Shown piece by piece: positions 41,456 through 50,971 of a stretch of DNA of 64,000 nt. The DNA lies in contig DJUX01000046.1 in NCBI GenBank assembly GCA_002440665.1, positions 62,001 to 126,000 on the forward strand, given 5' to 3'. A program made the translations under genes and the position numbers. Origin of the DNA: Dechloromonas sp. UBA6271. GTDB taxonomy: Bacteria; Pseudomonadota; Gammaproteobacteria; Burkholderiales; Rhodocyclaceae. A model generated the notes under the pieces. That model did no database searches. It was given only the letters and a program-made list of their open reading frames with translations, and was not told where the DNA came from. Every line of letters begins with the position of its first letter. Within the stretch, counting starts at the first letter, position 1.

Positions 41456-43570
41456 TCAGGCGGACAGTTTGGAGAGGTCGGCGACCTGGTTCATCGCAGC
41501 ATGCAGCTTGGCGAGCAGTCCGAGGCGGTTGGCGCGCAGGGCTGGGTCTTCGGCGTTGACCATGACGTCGTTGAAGAAGGCGTCGACCGGTGCGCGCAGC
41601 GCGGCCAGCGCCTGCAGCGATTCCGTGTAGTCGCCGGTGACGAAAGCGGCATCGGCCTGCGGCACGACGTCGACCAGTGCCGCGTGCAGCGCGACTTCGG
41701 CGGTCTCCTTGAGCAACGCGGTATCGACCCAAGCATCGACGCTGTCCTCGACCTTCTTCAGGATATTGCCAACCCGCTTGTTGGCGGCGGCCAGGCTGGC
41801 CGCTTCGGGCAGCGCAGCGAAGGTGCGGACGGCGGCGAGGCGCTTCGGAATATCGCCCAGTCGCTGCGGGCGTTGCGAGACCACGGCATCGACTTCCTGC
41901 GCCGTGTAGCCCTGCTCGCGCAGGCTGCCGGCGAGGCGGTCGTAGATGAAGTCGGCGAGGGCGGATTCGGCGCTCTTGAAGCCGTCGACCGTGGCAAAGG
42001 CCTGGCCGGCGACAGTCAGCAGGCTGTCGAGCGGCAGATCCAGGTTGCCTTCGCTCAGCATGCGGATGACGCCCAGCGCATGGCGGCGCAGTGCGAACGG
42101 GTCACGGTCGCCGGTCGGGATCTGGCCGATGCCGAACATGCCGACCAGCGTTTCCACCTTGTCGGCCAGTGCGACGACGGTGCCGACCTGGCCGCGCGGC
42201 AGCGAATCGCCGGCGAAACGCGGCTTGTAGTGATCTTCGATGGCATCGGCGACGGCGGTCGCCAGGCCGTCGTGCAGCGCGTAATAGCGGCCCATGATGC
42301 CCTGCAGTTCCGGGAATTCGCCGACCATGTCGGTCAGCAGGTCGGCCTTGGCGAGCAGCGCAGCCTGTTCGGCCTGCAGCGCCAGCGCTTCGCCGCCCAG
42401 TTGCAGGCCAATGGCCTTGGCAATGGCGCAGACGCGCTGGACGCGCTCGCCCTGGGTACCCAGCTTGTTGTGATAGACGACCTTGGCCAGATTCAGAACG
42501 CGCGATTCGAGCGTCTTCTTGCGGTCCTGGTCGAAAAAGAATTTGGCGTCGGCCAGGCGGGGACGGACGACGCGCTCGTTGCCGCCGATCACCGCGCTCG
42601 GGTCGGCCGGGCTGATGTTGCTGACGACGAGGAACTTGTTGGTCAGCTTGCCGGTGGCATCCAGAAGCGGGAAGTATTTCTGGTTGGCCTTCATTGTGAG
42701 GATCAGGCATTCCTGCGGCACGGCGAGGAATTCTTCTTCAAACTGGCCGATCAGCACGTTCGGGCGTTCGACAAGCGCGGTGACTTCGTCGAGCAGCGCA
42801 TCGTCGTCGATCGGTTTGCCGCCGGCTTTTGCAGCAGCGGCCTCGAGCTGGCGGGCGATTTCGGCGCGGCGCTCGGCGAAGGAGGCGATGACGGCGCCGT
42901 CGGTCGCCAGCTTGCTGGCGTATTCGTCGGCATGGGCGAAGATGACCGGATCGACCGCGGCTTCAAAGCGGTGCCCATGTGTTTCGCGGCCCGAGCTCAG
43001 CCCAAGAATGGCCAGCGGCACGACATCGCTGCCGTGCAGGGCAACCAGGCCATGTGCTGGACGGACGAAATTGACGCTGCTCCAGCCGTCCTGCAACTGG
43101 TAGCTCATGACCTTGGGAATCGGCAGCGCAGCCAGTGCGGCTTCCAGCGCCTTCTGCAGGCCTTCGGCCAGCGTCGCGCCCTTGGCCAGGCTGTCGTAGA
43201 ACAGCACGTCAGCCTTGCCGTCGTTTTCGCGGCGCAGGCCGGGCACGACCGAAGCGTCAGCGCCCAGGGCGGCGAGTTTCTTGAGCAGCGCCGGGGTGGC
43301 GTTACCAGCAGCGTCAAGGCCGATTGCGACAGGCATCAGCTTTTGAGAAATCTGTTGATCTGCAGCACATTCGGCGACACCGGGGATAAATGCTGCAAGA
43401 CGTCGCGGACTCGCAAAGGCTTTGGCACTGATGACGGAAGCGCGATCAACCAGGTTCAACTTCATTAGGTGGTTGAAAAGCTTGTCACAAAAAACTTCGC
43501 CTAAAGACTTCAGCGCCTTGGGCGGCAGTTCCTCGACGAACAGTTCAACGAGCAGATTCTTGGACGACAT
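41456..43570 (-). CDS. glyS: glycyl-tRNA synthetase beta subunit
   Basis: 704 residues. N-terminal LLVELFVEELPPKALKSLGE, HGHRFEA and KMFFDQDRK-like core (FFFDQDRKKTLESR). tRNA-binding subunit; pairs with GlyQ three bases upstream. Confidence 0.96.
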   Translation of the reverse strand: MSSKNLLVELFVEELPPKALKSLGEVFCDKLFNHLMKLNLVDRASVISAKAFASPRRLAAFIPGVAECAADQQISQKLMPVAIGLDAAGNATPALLKKLAALGADASVVPGLRRENDGKADVLFYDSLAKGATLAEGLQKALEAALAALPIPKVMSYQLQDGWSSVNFVRPAHGLVALHGSDVVPLAILGLSSGRETHGHRFEAAVDPVIFAHADEYASKLATDGAVIASFAERRAEIARQLEAAAAKAGGKPIDDDALLDEVTALVERPNVLIGQFEEEFLAVPQECLILTMKANQKYFPLLDATGKLTNKFLVVSNISPADPSAVIGGNERVVRPRLADAKFFFDQDRKKTLESRVLNLAKVVYHNKLGTQGERVQRVCAIAKAIGLQLGGEALALQAEQAALLAKADLLTDMVGEFPELQGIMGRYYALHDGLATAVADAIEDHYKPRFAGDSLPRGQVGTVVALADKVETLVGMFGIGQIPTGDRDPFALRRHALGVIRMLSEGNLDLPLDSLLTVAGQAFATVDGFKSAESALADFIYDRLAGSLREQGYTAQEVDAVVSQRPQRLGDIPKRLAAVRTFAALPEAASLAAANKRVGNILKKVEDSVDAWVDTALLKETAEVALHAALVDVVPQADAAFVTGDYTESLQALAALRAPVDAFFNDVMVNAEDPALRANRLGLLAKLHAAMNQVADLSKLSA

Positions 43571-43572
43571 GG

Positions 43573-44505
43573 TCAGGCAGCTTTCTTTTCAATCTGGGCG
43601 AGCACTTCGGCGGCCCATTCCTTCGGCGCCATCGGGAAGCCGAGGCGGGCGCGGCTGTCGAGGTAGGCTTGGGCGACGGCGCGGGCGAGATTGCGGATGC
43701 GGCCGATGTAGGCGGCGCGCTCGGTGACCGAGATGGCGCCGCGCGCGTCGAGCAGGTTGAAGGTGTGGGCGGCTTTCAGCACCTGTTCGTAGGCGGGCAG
43801 CGCCAGTTTGGCGCCCATCAGGTGTTGCGCCTGCTTCTCGTGCGCGCCGAAGGCGTGGAACAGGAAGTCGACGTCGGAATGCTCGAAGTTGTAGGTCGAT
43901 TGCTCGACTTCGTTCTGGTGATAGACGTCGCCATAGGTCAGGTCTTCCGTCCAGGTCAGGTCATAGACGTTCTCGACGCCCTGCAGGTACATGGCCAGGC
44001 GTTCGATGCCGTAGGTGATTTCGCCGGTGATCGGCTTGCAATCGATGCCGCCGACCTGCTGGAAGTAGGTGAACTGCGTCACTTCCATGCCGTTCATCCA
44101 GACTTCCCAGCCGAGGCCCCAGGCGCCGAGCGTCGGGTTTTCCCAGTCGTCCTCGACGAAACGGACGTCGTTTTTCTTCAGGTCGAAACCGAGGGCTTCG
44201 AGCGAACCAAGGTACAACTCCAGAATATTGTCCGGCGCCGGTTTCAGCACCACCTGGTATTGGTAGTAGTGCTGCATGCGGTTTGGGTTCTCGCCGTAGC
44301 GGCCGTCCTTGGGGCGGCGCGAGGGCTGCACGTAGGCGGCTTTCCATGGCTCGGGGCCGATGGCGCGCAGGAAGGTGGCGGTGTGGCTGGTGCCGGCGCC
44401 GACTTCCATGTCGTAGGGCTGCAATAGCGCGCAACCCTGTTTGTTCCAATATTCCTGCAGGCGCAGGATGATTTCCTGAAATGTCGGTTTCTTGCTGGTC
44501 GTCAT
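43573..44505 (-). CDS. glyQ: glycyl-tRNA synthetase alpha subunit
   Basis: 310 residues. FQEIILRLQEYWNKQGCAL, VQPSRRPKDGRYGENPNRMQ, HYYQYQVVLKPAPDNI are diagnostic class II catalytic motifs. ATG of MTTSKK chosen; a GTG nine bases upstream is possible. Confidence 0.96.
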   Translation of the reverse strand: MTTSKKPTFQEIILRLQEYWNKQGCALLQPYDMEVGAGTSHTATFLRAIGPEPWKAAYVQPSRRPKDGRYGENPNRMQHYYQYQVVLKPAPDNILELYLGSLEALGFDLKKNDVRFVEDDWENPTLGAWGLGWEVWMNGMEVTQFTYFQQVGGIDCKPITGEITYGIERLAMYLQGVENVYDLTWTEDLTYGDVYHQNEVEQSTYNFEHSDVDFLFHAFGAHEKQAQHLMGAKLALPAYEQVLKAAHTFNLLDARGAISVTERAAYIGRIRNLARAVAQAYLDSRARLGFPMAPKEWAAEVLAQIEKKAA

Positions 44506-44887
44506 CGGACGCACTCGGAAAGACGGAAGACCTTGAATTTTACTAGCTTTTACCCGGATTGGTCAGCGTGCTTCCATCGCGTCCGCGGCCACCTGGCGCG
44601 ACGAAAATTGGTTGCGGAAAGCCGCCGGTGAACCGGGCGGTCAGGGCATGGGTGTTGTTGTCGCGCAACAGGTTCGCTTCGCCAAAATCCGGCAACGTTT
44701 GACGAAAGCCAATTAAATCAATAAACTGCAATATATGTTGCGGTGCAACATCGGTTTTCGCAGGTGCCAAGCACGGCGTTATGCGGGATTCGGGTTCCTT
44801 TTTCATCACGCCCGACCGGTGTCGTACCCCCTGTAACCGTTCGCTGTCGGAGACGTCTTCCGCAGTGGCAACAGTGAAGGAGGTCGC
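44506..44887. other. divergent intergenic region glyQ / lytic transglycosylase
   Basis: 382 bases. One minus-strand frame of 88 codons exists but shows no domain or ribosome site, so I leave it out. Locally A/T-rich (near 44710-44740); promoters for both flanking genes are expected here. Confidence 0.55.
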
Positions 44888-45577
44888 ATGTTCGCTACGA
44901 CTATTCTCCCCCCCGCCATGCTGCGGGTTTCATCCGTCGTATATACCCTGGCCCAGAAATTCCTGATGGTCGCCGGGCTGGTTTTCGTCATGGTCCTCAT
45001 CGGCCTGCAGGCAGGTCACGCCGGCCTGATCGATGGGCTTAAATCCCTGATTTCCCCGGTCGAAGTCGTCGTCGCCGAGGAAGAAGCGGCCGAAGAGTCC
45101 GTCGAAGAGGCGACCGTGGCACTCAATCCGCGCATGCGCGGCGCACTCGACTATGTTTCCAAGCGCTATCGCGTGTCCACCGAAGCTTTGCAGCCGATCT
45201 TCGCGACGGCGCAGGTCGTCGGCCGCCAGTTGCGTCTCGACCCCTTGCTGATCATCGCGGTCATTGGTGTCGAGTCGGGCTTCAATCCCTTTTCCCAAAG
45301 CGTCGTCGGCGCCCAGGGCCTGATGCAGGTGATGCCGCGCTTTCATATGGACAAGTTGCCTGAGGAAGCTGATCAGTCGGCCTTTCTCGATCCGGTGACC
45401 AATGTCCAGGTCGGCGCCAAGGTGCTCAAGGAGTCGATTCGCCGCAACGGTGGCATCGAGGGTGGCCTGCAGCAGTTCGCTGGCGCCAGTAACGATCCGG
45501 ACCGCCGTTATTCTTCCAAGGTGCTGGCTGAAAAGCAGCGTTTGGAACAGGCGGCCCAGCGCCTGCGGACAACCTGA
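44888..45577 (+). CDS. SLT-family lytic transglycosylase
   Basis: 229 residues. Membrane anchor near residues 25-45 (FLMVAGLVFVMVLIGL), an acidic linker, then the SLT domain with catalytic Glu in VIGVESGFNPFSQSVVGAQG and LMQVMPRF. Cleaves peptidoglycan. Strong ribosome site GAAGGAGG. Confidence 0.92.
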   Translation: MFATTILPPAMLRVSSVVYTLAQKFLMVAGLVFVMVLIGLQAGHAGLIDGLKSLISPVEVVVAEEEAAEESVEEATVALNPRMRGALDYVSKRYRVSTEALQPIFATAQVVGRQLRLDPLLIIAVIGVESGFNPFSQSVVGAQGLMQVMPRFHMDKLPEEADQSAFLDPVTNVQVGAKVLKESIRRNGGIEGGLQQFAGASNDPDRRYSSKVLAEKQRLEQAAQRLRTT

Positions 45578-45587
45578 TCCAACGGTT

Positions 45588-47054
45588 TCAGCGGCGGCGC
45601 GGCCATTGGCTGACGAGCAGGCAGAGTCCGACCAGCAGCAAAAAGCCCAGATTGCCGATCCGCGCGTAGGGCGTCATGCCCTGGTAGCCGCGCACCTCGG
45701 TCTTCAATACACCTTGGGTGAACGGCGGCAGCACGGCCTGCAGCGAACCGTCGGCGGCGATCACCGCGGTCATGCCGGTATTGGTCGCGCGCAACATCGG
45801 GCGGCCGGTTTCGACGGCACGTAGGCGGGCGATCTGCAGATGCTGCGGCTGCGCCAGCGAGTGGCCGAACCACGCGGTATTCGACAGGTTGGCGAGAATG
45901 CTCGCCTGCGGCAGGGCGCGGATGATCTCCTCGCCGAAAACATCCTCGTAGCAAATATTGACCGCAACCTGCTGTCCGGCAACGGCCAGCGGCGGCTGAG
46001 TCTCCGGCCCGCGCGAAAAGCCCGACATCGGAATGTTGGCGTAGGCCATGAACCAGGCGAAGCCGGGCGGGACGATCTCGCCGAAGGGCACGAGGTGCGT
46101 CTTGCCATAGACCTGCAAGGGCGACCGGCCGAGACTGACGGCGCTGTTGAAATAGCGTTCGCCGTCACCGGTCAGCGTGCCGAAGATCAGGTCGCCGCCG
46201 TGGCCTTCGACGATCCTCTTCAGTTCGGCGATATAGGCCGGCGGTAGCTGCTCGAAAAAGGCGGGGATGGCGGTTTCCGGCAGGAGCGTCAGCTGCGCCG
46301 GGTTTTGCGCGACCAGTTCGCGGTAGAGCGTCAGGGTGCGGGCGAAGGCTTCCGGCCGGAATTTCATCTCCTGCGGGACGTTGCCCTGGATCAGCGCGAC
46401 GCTGACCGGCGGGCCGACGGGGCTGGTCCACTGCACTTGCTGCAGCCCGTAGCCAGCCGCTGCGGTCAGTGCGAGAAAAGCCAGACCGACTCGCCAGCGC
46501 AACAGCGAGGCGCCGGCCAGCGCCACCAGCAGCGACAGGCCATGCACGCCGAGCAGCGGCGCGAAGCCGGCCAGCGGACTCGGCGGCGCCTGCGAGTAGC
46601 CGACGGCGAGCCACGGAAAGCCCGTGAATATCCAGCTTCTGAGCCAGTCGACCGCAGCAATCAGCGCGGCGAAGTAAAGTGCCTGCTGCCACGGGCTGGC
46701 TGGCTGCCAGCGCTTGAACAGGGCGCCGGCGAGCGTCGGGAACAGCGCCATGACGTTGCAGAACAGGAAGGCGGCGATGCCGGCCAGCCACCACGGCATG
46801 CCGCCGAAGACGGAGAGGCTGACGTAAACCCACGAGACGCCGCTCAGGAAGAAGCCGAGGCCGAAGGCCAGACCGGTCAGCGCCGCCTGGCGGGTGGTGC
46901 CGGCGCTGCGCAGCAACTGAAACAGGCCGAGCCAGATCAGCGGGGTCAGCCAGAACAGCCCGAACGGGGCGAAGCACAGGACACCGGCAGCCCCGGTGGC
47001 TACGGCGATGGCAAAGCGTGCTGCCCGGCGTTCAGCCAGTAAAGTCTTCAGCAC
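45588..47054 (-). CDS. lnt: apolipoprotein N-acyltransferase
   Basis: 488 residues. About six membrane helices then a nitrilase domain with the Glu-Lys-Cys triad: LLPETAIPAF, YGKTHLVPFGEIVP, VNICYEDVFGEEI. Acylates lipoproteins. GTG start (47054) overlaps the end of corC by 23 bases; chosen because it follows GGAACCC and gives the normal length. Confidence 0.93.
   Translation of the reverse strand: MLKTLLAERRAARFAIAVATGAAGVLCFAPFGLFWLTPLIWLGLFQLLRSAGTTRQAALTGLAFGLGFFLSGVSWVYVSLSVFGGMPWWLAGIAAFLFCNVMALFPTLAGALFKRWQPASPWQQALYFAALIAAVDWLRSWIFTGFPWLAVGYSQAPPSPLAGFAPLLGVHGLSLLVALAGASLLRWRVGLAFLALTAAAGYGLQQVQWTSPVGPPVSVALIQGNVPQEMKFRPEAFARTLTLYRELVAQNPAQLTLLPETAIPAFFEQLPPAYIAELKRIVEGHGGDLIFGTLTGDGERYFNSAVSLGRSPLQVYGKTHLVPFGEIVPPGFAWFMAYANIPMSGFSRGPETQPPLAVAGQQVAVNICYEDVFGEEIIRALPQASILANLSNTAWFGHSLAQPQHLQIARLRAVETGRPMLRATNTGMTAVIAADGSLQAVLPPFTQGVLKTEVRGYQGMTPYARIGNLGFLLLVGLCLLVSQWPRRR
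46627..46656 (-). repeat. uptake-sequence-like motif in lnt
   Basis: Exact core on the minus strand; second tract GATATT present, first weak. In coding sequence (IAAVDWLRSWIF). Confidence 0.55.
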
Positions 47055-47883
47055 CGGGTTCCGGTTTGGGCGGCGGGGTGACGAGCAGGGTGTACAGCCG
47101 GCGGCTGTCGGCGCGCAATACCTGGAAGCGCATGCCTTCGATATCGACGACTTCGTTGCGCTTGGGCACGCGGCCGAGGTGGCGCAGGACCAGGCCACCG
47201 ACGGTGTCGAATTCCTCGTCGGAGAACTTGGTGGTGAAGGCTTCGTTGAAGTCCTCAATTTCGGTGCGCGCCTTGACGCGGTAGCGGCCGGTCGAATCGA
47301 GGCGGATGTTGTCGTGCGCTTCGTCGAAGTCGTATTCGTCCTCGATGTCGCCGACGATCTGCTCGAGCACGTCTTCGATGGTGACCAGTCCAGCAACCCC
47401 GCCGTATTCATTGACGACGATGGCCATGTGGTTGCGTGAGACGCGGAATTCGCGCAGCAGGACGTTGAGGCGCTTCGATTCCGGGATGAAGACGGCCGGG
47501 CGCAGCCAGTCGCGCAGGTCGAAATTTTCTTCGGTATGGATGCGCAGCAGATCCTTGGCGAGCAGGATGCCGAGGACGTTGTCGCGGTCGCCGTCGACGA
47601 CCGGAAAGCGCGAGTGGGCGGCTTCGATGACGGTCGGTACGATCTCCTTGATCGGATCGTCGACGTCGATGACGTCCATCTGGGCCCGGGGGATCATCAC
47701 GTCGGTGACGCGGGTGTCGGAGGCGGCCAGTGCCCCTTCGATGATGGTCAGCGCATCGGCGTCCATCAGGTTGCGCTCGTAGGCCGAGTGCAAAATTTCA
47801 AGCAACTGCGCGCGGTCTTCGGGTTCGCGCAGCAGCAGCGAAGTCAGTCGTTCGATAAAGCTTGGCTTACTGTCACTGTCCAT
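47032..47883 (-). CDS. corC: CorC-type magnesium/cobalt efflux accessory protein
   Basis: 283 residues. Two CBS domains (VTDVMIPRAQMDVIDVDDPI, AIVVNEYGGVAGLVTIEDVL) and the CorC/HlyC domain (GFDTVGGLVLRHLGRVP-like). No membrane helices. Upstream of lnt in the common ybeY-corC-lnt order. Confidence 0.94.
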   Translation of the reverse strand: MDSDSKPSFIERLTSLLLREPEDRAQLLEILHSAYERNLMDADALTIIEGALAASDTRVTDVMIPRAQMDVIDVDDPIKEIVPTVIEAAHSRFPVVDGDRDNVLGILLAKDLLRIHTEENFDLRDWLRPAVFIPESKRLNVLLREFRVSRNHMAIVVNEYGGVAGLVTIEDVLEQIVGDIEDEYDFDEAHDNIRLDSTGRYRVKARTEIEDFNEAFTTKFSDEEFDTVGGLVLRHLGRVPKRNEVVDIEGMRFQVLRADSRRLYTLLVTPPPKPEPGAEDFTG

Positions 47884-47888
47884 AGTAT

Positions 47889-48338
47889 TTAGGCGGCATA
47901 TGGGTCTGGATAACCCATTGCGGCGAGAATCTCCCTTTCTTCGTCTTCCATGGCCTGGGCATCTTCGTCTTGTTCGTGATCCCAGCCTTGCAAATGCAGC
48001 ATACCATGCACCACCAGGTGCGCGTAGTGAGCGGCCAGCGACTTGTTCTGCTCCGCCGCCTCGCGGGCGACGACGCTCGGGCAGATGACCAGATCGCCCA
48101 TGACCACTGGCTCGGTGTCATACGGAAATGACAGCACGTTGGTCGCGTAGTCCTTGCCGCGGTATTCGTTGTTCAGTGTCCGACCTTCGTCGGCATCGAC
48201 CAGGCGGATGGTCACCTCGCCGCCGCCGGCCAGCGCAGCGCGCGCCCAGCGCACGAAATCCGCCCGCAAGGGTAGGCCCTCGCGGTTACAGGCGTATTGC
48301 ACCGACAGGTTAAGGCGTTTGCCTGGTGTGGGATTCAT
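47889..48338 (-). CDS. ybeY: rRNA maturation endoribonuclease YbeY
   Basis: 149 residues. Zinc motif LVVHGMLHLQGWDHEQDEDA (HxxxHxxxxxH) and the YRGKDYATNVLSFPY segment. Processes 16S rRNA 3' end and affects 70S quality control. Start overlaps the end of phoH. Confidence 0.95.
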   Translation of the reverse strand: MNPTPGKRLNLSVQYACNREGLPLRADFVRWARAALAGGGEVTIRLVDADEGRTLNNEYRGKDYATNVLSFPYDTEPVVMGDLVICPSVVAREAAEQNKSLAAHYAHLVVHGMLHLQGWDHEQDEDAQAMEDEEREILAAMGYPDPYAA

Positions 48339-49305
48339 AGGCGGCAACGATGCGGGCGACCAGCGGGTGGCGCACCACGTCTTCCTTGGTAAATTCGGTA
48401 AAGGCCAGGCCGCGCACTTCCTTGAGGATGTCGCGCGCTTCGCGCAGGCCGCTTTTCTGCCCCTTGGGCAGGTCGACCTGGGTCAGGTCGCCGGTGACGA
48501 CTGCCTTGGCGCCGATGCCGATCCGGGTCAGGAACATTTTCATCTGCTCGGGCGTGGTGTTCTGCGCCTCGTCGAGGATGATGAAGGCGTGATTCAGCGT
48601 GCGGCCGCGCATGAAGGCGAGCGGGGCGATCTCTATGGCGTGCTTCTCGTACAGCTTACTGACGCGGTCGTGGCCCATCAGGTCGTACAGGGCGTCGTAC
48701 AGCGGGCGCAGGTATGGGTCGATCTTCTGGGTCAGGTCGCCGGGCAGGAAACCGAGGCGTTCGCCGGCTTCGACCGCCGGCCGGGTCAGGATGATGCGCT
48801 CGACCAGGTCGCGCTCGAAGGCGTCGACGGCGGAAGCGACGGCGAGGTAGGTCTTGCCGGTACCGGCGGGACCGATGCCGAAGGTGATGTCGTGTTCCTG
48901 GATCGCCTTCAGGTAGGCCACCTGGCGCGGCGTGCGGCCGTGCAATTCGGTCTTGCGGGTGACCAGTTGCGGGCCGTCGATTGGGCCTTCGGCGCTGCGC
49001 GACACGCGGCGCACCGGCGCGTTGAGCAGTTCGATCAGGCCGAGCTGGATTTCATCGACCGAAAGCGTTTCGCGGGCCATGCCGTAGAAATGGCGGATGG
49101 CATCTGCGGTCAACTGCGCTTTTTCGCCGGAAATCGAAAAACGCTCGTTGCGGCGGCGAATGACGACGTCGAATCCGGTTTCGATCTGCCGGATATTCTC
49201 GTCGAGCGGGCCGCACAAATTGACCAGTAAAACATTGTCGACCGGAGCAAGTGCAATGTCCACCGGCTTGCTCTTTGGCGCCGGCTTAGTCTTCGCGGAT
49301 GACAA
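48310..49305 (-). CDS. ybeZ: PhoH-family ATPase
   Basis: 331 residues. N-terminal KH-like region, Walker A GIGPAGTGKTYLAVASAV, Walker B IILDEAQNTTPEQMKMFLTR, and RGLAFTEFTKEDVVRHPLV. Partner of YbeY. The overlap with miaB (20 bases) suggests co-transcription. Confidence 0.94.
   Translation of the reverse strand: MSSAKTKPAPKSKPVDIALAPVDNVLLVNLCGPLDENIRQIETGFDVVIRRRNERFSISGEKAQLTADAIRHFYGMARETLSVDEIQLGLIELLNAPVRRVSRSAEGPIDGPQLVTRKTELHGRTPRQVAYLKAIQEHDITFGIGPAGTGKTYLAVASAVDAFERDLVERIILTRPAVEAGERLGFLPGDLTQKIDPYLRPLYDALYDLMGHDRVSKLYEKHAIEIAPLAFMRGRTLNHAFIILDEAQNTTPEQMKMFLTRIGIGAKAVVTGDLTQVDLPKGQKSGLREARDILKEVRGLAFTEFTKEDVVRHPLVARIVAAYESHTRQTP
49105..49134 (+). repeat. uptake-sequence-like motif in phoH (opposite strand)
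   Basis: TGCGGTCAAC (one base off), CTTTTT, CGCCG, GAAAT; both tracts in place. Confidence 0.65.
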
Positions 49306-50623
49306 TTTCGCCCCTCAGGCTGTGCGGCAGGGCCGAAGTGACGCGGACATCGACGAAGGTGTCGATCAGCCGCGGGTTGCCGACGAAATTGACGATGCGG
49401 TTGTTGTCGGTGCGCCCGGCCAGTTCGTGCGCATCCTTCTTCGAGGTGCTTTCGACCAGCACGCGCTGGATGCTGCCGACCATCGCCTGGCTGATGACCT
49501 GCGCCTGTTCGTCGATGCGTTTTTGCAGGCGGCTCAGGCGTGCCGACTTGACGTCAGCCGGAGTCGAATCTTCCATCTCGACCGCCGGCGTGCCGGGGCG
49601 CGGGCTGTAGATGAAGGAGAAGGAGTTGTCGAAGCCGACGTCGTCGATCAGCTTCATCGTCTTCTCGAAATCCTCGTCGGTCTCGCCGGGGAAGCCGACG
49701 ATGAAGTCCGACGACAGTGAAATGTCAGGCCGCGCCGCGCGCAGCTTGCGGATGATCGACTTGTATTCGATGGCCGTGTAGCCACGCTTCATCGCCGCCA
49801 GCACGCGGTCGGCCCCCGCCTGTACGGGCAGGTGCAGGTGCGACACCAGCTTCGGTACGGTGGCGTAGGTGTCGATCAGGCGCTGCGACATCTCGCGCGG
49901 ATGCGAAGTGGTGTAACGGATGCGCTCGATGCCCGGCACCTCGGCGATGTACTCGATCAACAGCGCCAGATCGGCCTTCTCTTCGCTGCCGGCCATGTCG
50001 CCGCGGTAGGCATTGACGTTCTGGCCAAGTAGAGTGACCTCGCCGACGCCATTGGCGGCCAGCCCGGCAACCTCGGTCAGCACGTCCTCGAACGGGCGCG
50101 AGACTTCGCCGCCGCGGGTGTAAGGCACGATGCAGAAGGTGCAGAACTTCGAACACCCTTCCATGATCGAAACAAAGGCCGAGGCACCCTTCACTTCCGC
50201 AGGCGGCATCGAATCGAATTTCTCGATTTCCGGGAAGGAGATATCGACGGCGGCCTTGCCCTTGGCCTTGCGCTCGGCAATCAGCTGCGGCAAACGATGC
50301 AGGGTCTGCGGGCCGAAGACCACATCGACGTAAGGCGCGCGGGCGACGATGGCATCGCCCTCCTGGCTGGCGACGCAACCGCCGACGCCGATAACCAGGT
50401 TCGGGTTCAGCTTTTTCAGGTGCCTGACCCGGCCGAGATCATGGAAAACCTTTTCCTGCGCCTTTTCGCGCACCGAGCAGGTGTTGAACAGGATGATGTC
50501 GGCGTCTTCCGGGTTATCGGTTTTGACAACGCCTTCAGCGGCATTGAGCACGTCGGCCATCTTGTCCGAGTCGTACTCATTCATCTGGCACCCGAAGGTG
50601 CGGATGAACAATTTTTTAGGCAT
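49286..50623 (-). CDS. miaB: tRNA-2-methylthio-N6-dimethylallyladenosine synthase
   Basis: 445 residues. N-terminal Fe-S domain (TFGCQMNEYDSDKM), radical SAM cluster motif EGCSKFCTFCIVPYTRGGEV and C-terminal TRAM domain. Methylthiolates A37 of tRNAs. First gene of miaB-phoH-ybeY-corC-lnt. Confidence 0.96.
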   Translation of the reverse strand: MPKKLFIRTFGCQMNEYDSDKMADVLNAAEGVVKTDNPEDADIILFNTCSVREKAQEKVFHDLGRVRHLKKLNPNLVIGVGGCVASQEGDAIVARAPYVDVVFGPQTLHRLPQLIAERKAKGKAAVDISFPEIEKFDSMPPAEVKGASAFVSIMEGCSKFCTFCIVPYTRGGEVSRPFEDVLTEVAGLAANGVGEVTLLGQNVNAYRGDMAGSEEKADLALLIEYIAEVPGIERIRYTTSHPREMSQRLIDTYATVPKLVSHLHLPVQAGADRVLAAMKRGYTAIEYKSIIRKLRAARPDISLSSDFIVGFPGETDEDFEKTMKLIDDVGFDNSFSFIYSPRPGTPAVEMEDSTPADVKSARLSRLQKRIDEQAQVISQAMVGSIQRVLVESTSKKDAHELAGRTDNNRIVNFVGNPRLIDTFVDVRVTSALPHSLRGEIVIRED

Positions 50624-50760
50624 GGATAAACTACTTTGCAGAATCAGGGGGCCGGAATGGCAGCAATCAGGCGATCGCGCGTAGGGACGAATTATAACCG
50701 ACCGGAAAACTCGTTGACCGAAGATGGCCCGGCAAACTATAATCCGCGCCCTTAAAGTGT

Positions 50761-50837
50761 GGTGATGTAGCTCAGTCGGTTAGAGCGATGGATTCATAAC
50801 CCATAGGTCGGCAGTTCGATTCTGCCCATCACCACCA
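50761..50837 (+). tRNA. tRNA-Met (CAT anticodon)
   Basis: 77 bases including encoded CCA. Acceptor GGTGATG / CATCACC, anticodon loop TTCATAA, T-arm GGCAG-TTCGATT-CTGCC. The anticodon stem has an A-C mismatch next to the loop (ATGGA / CCCAT). Elongator Met by sequence. Confidence 0.93.
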
Positions 50838-50971
50838 CCAACGCTCCGATGTGCTGCAACAAGGTCAAAACATATTGATTGTTCAATGGTTTTGGCCTTT
50901 TTGCTTTCCGGTAACCTCGGGGAGGGCTTCATTGATGTCCGGGGGGGTCTTCTCAAGGGATGGGGGCCAGC

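Noticed and set aside
44543..44809. 88-codon minus-strand frame between glyQ and the transglycosylase gene
   Set aside because: No recognisable domain and no ribosome site; it lies in a promoter-like A/T-rich interval.
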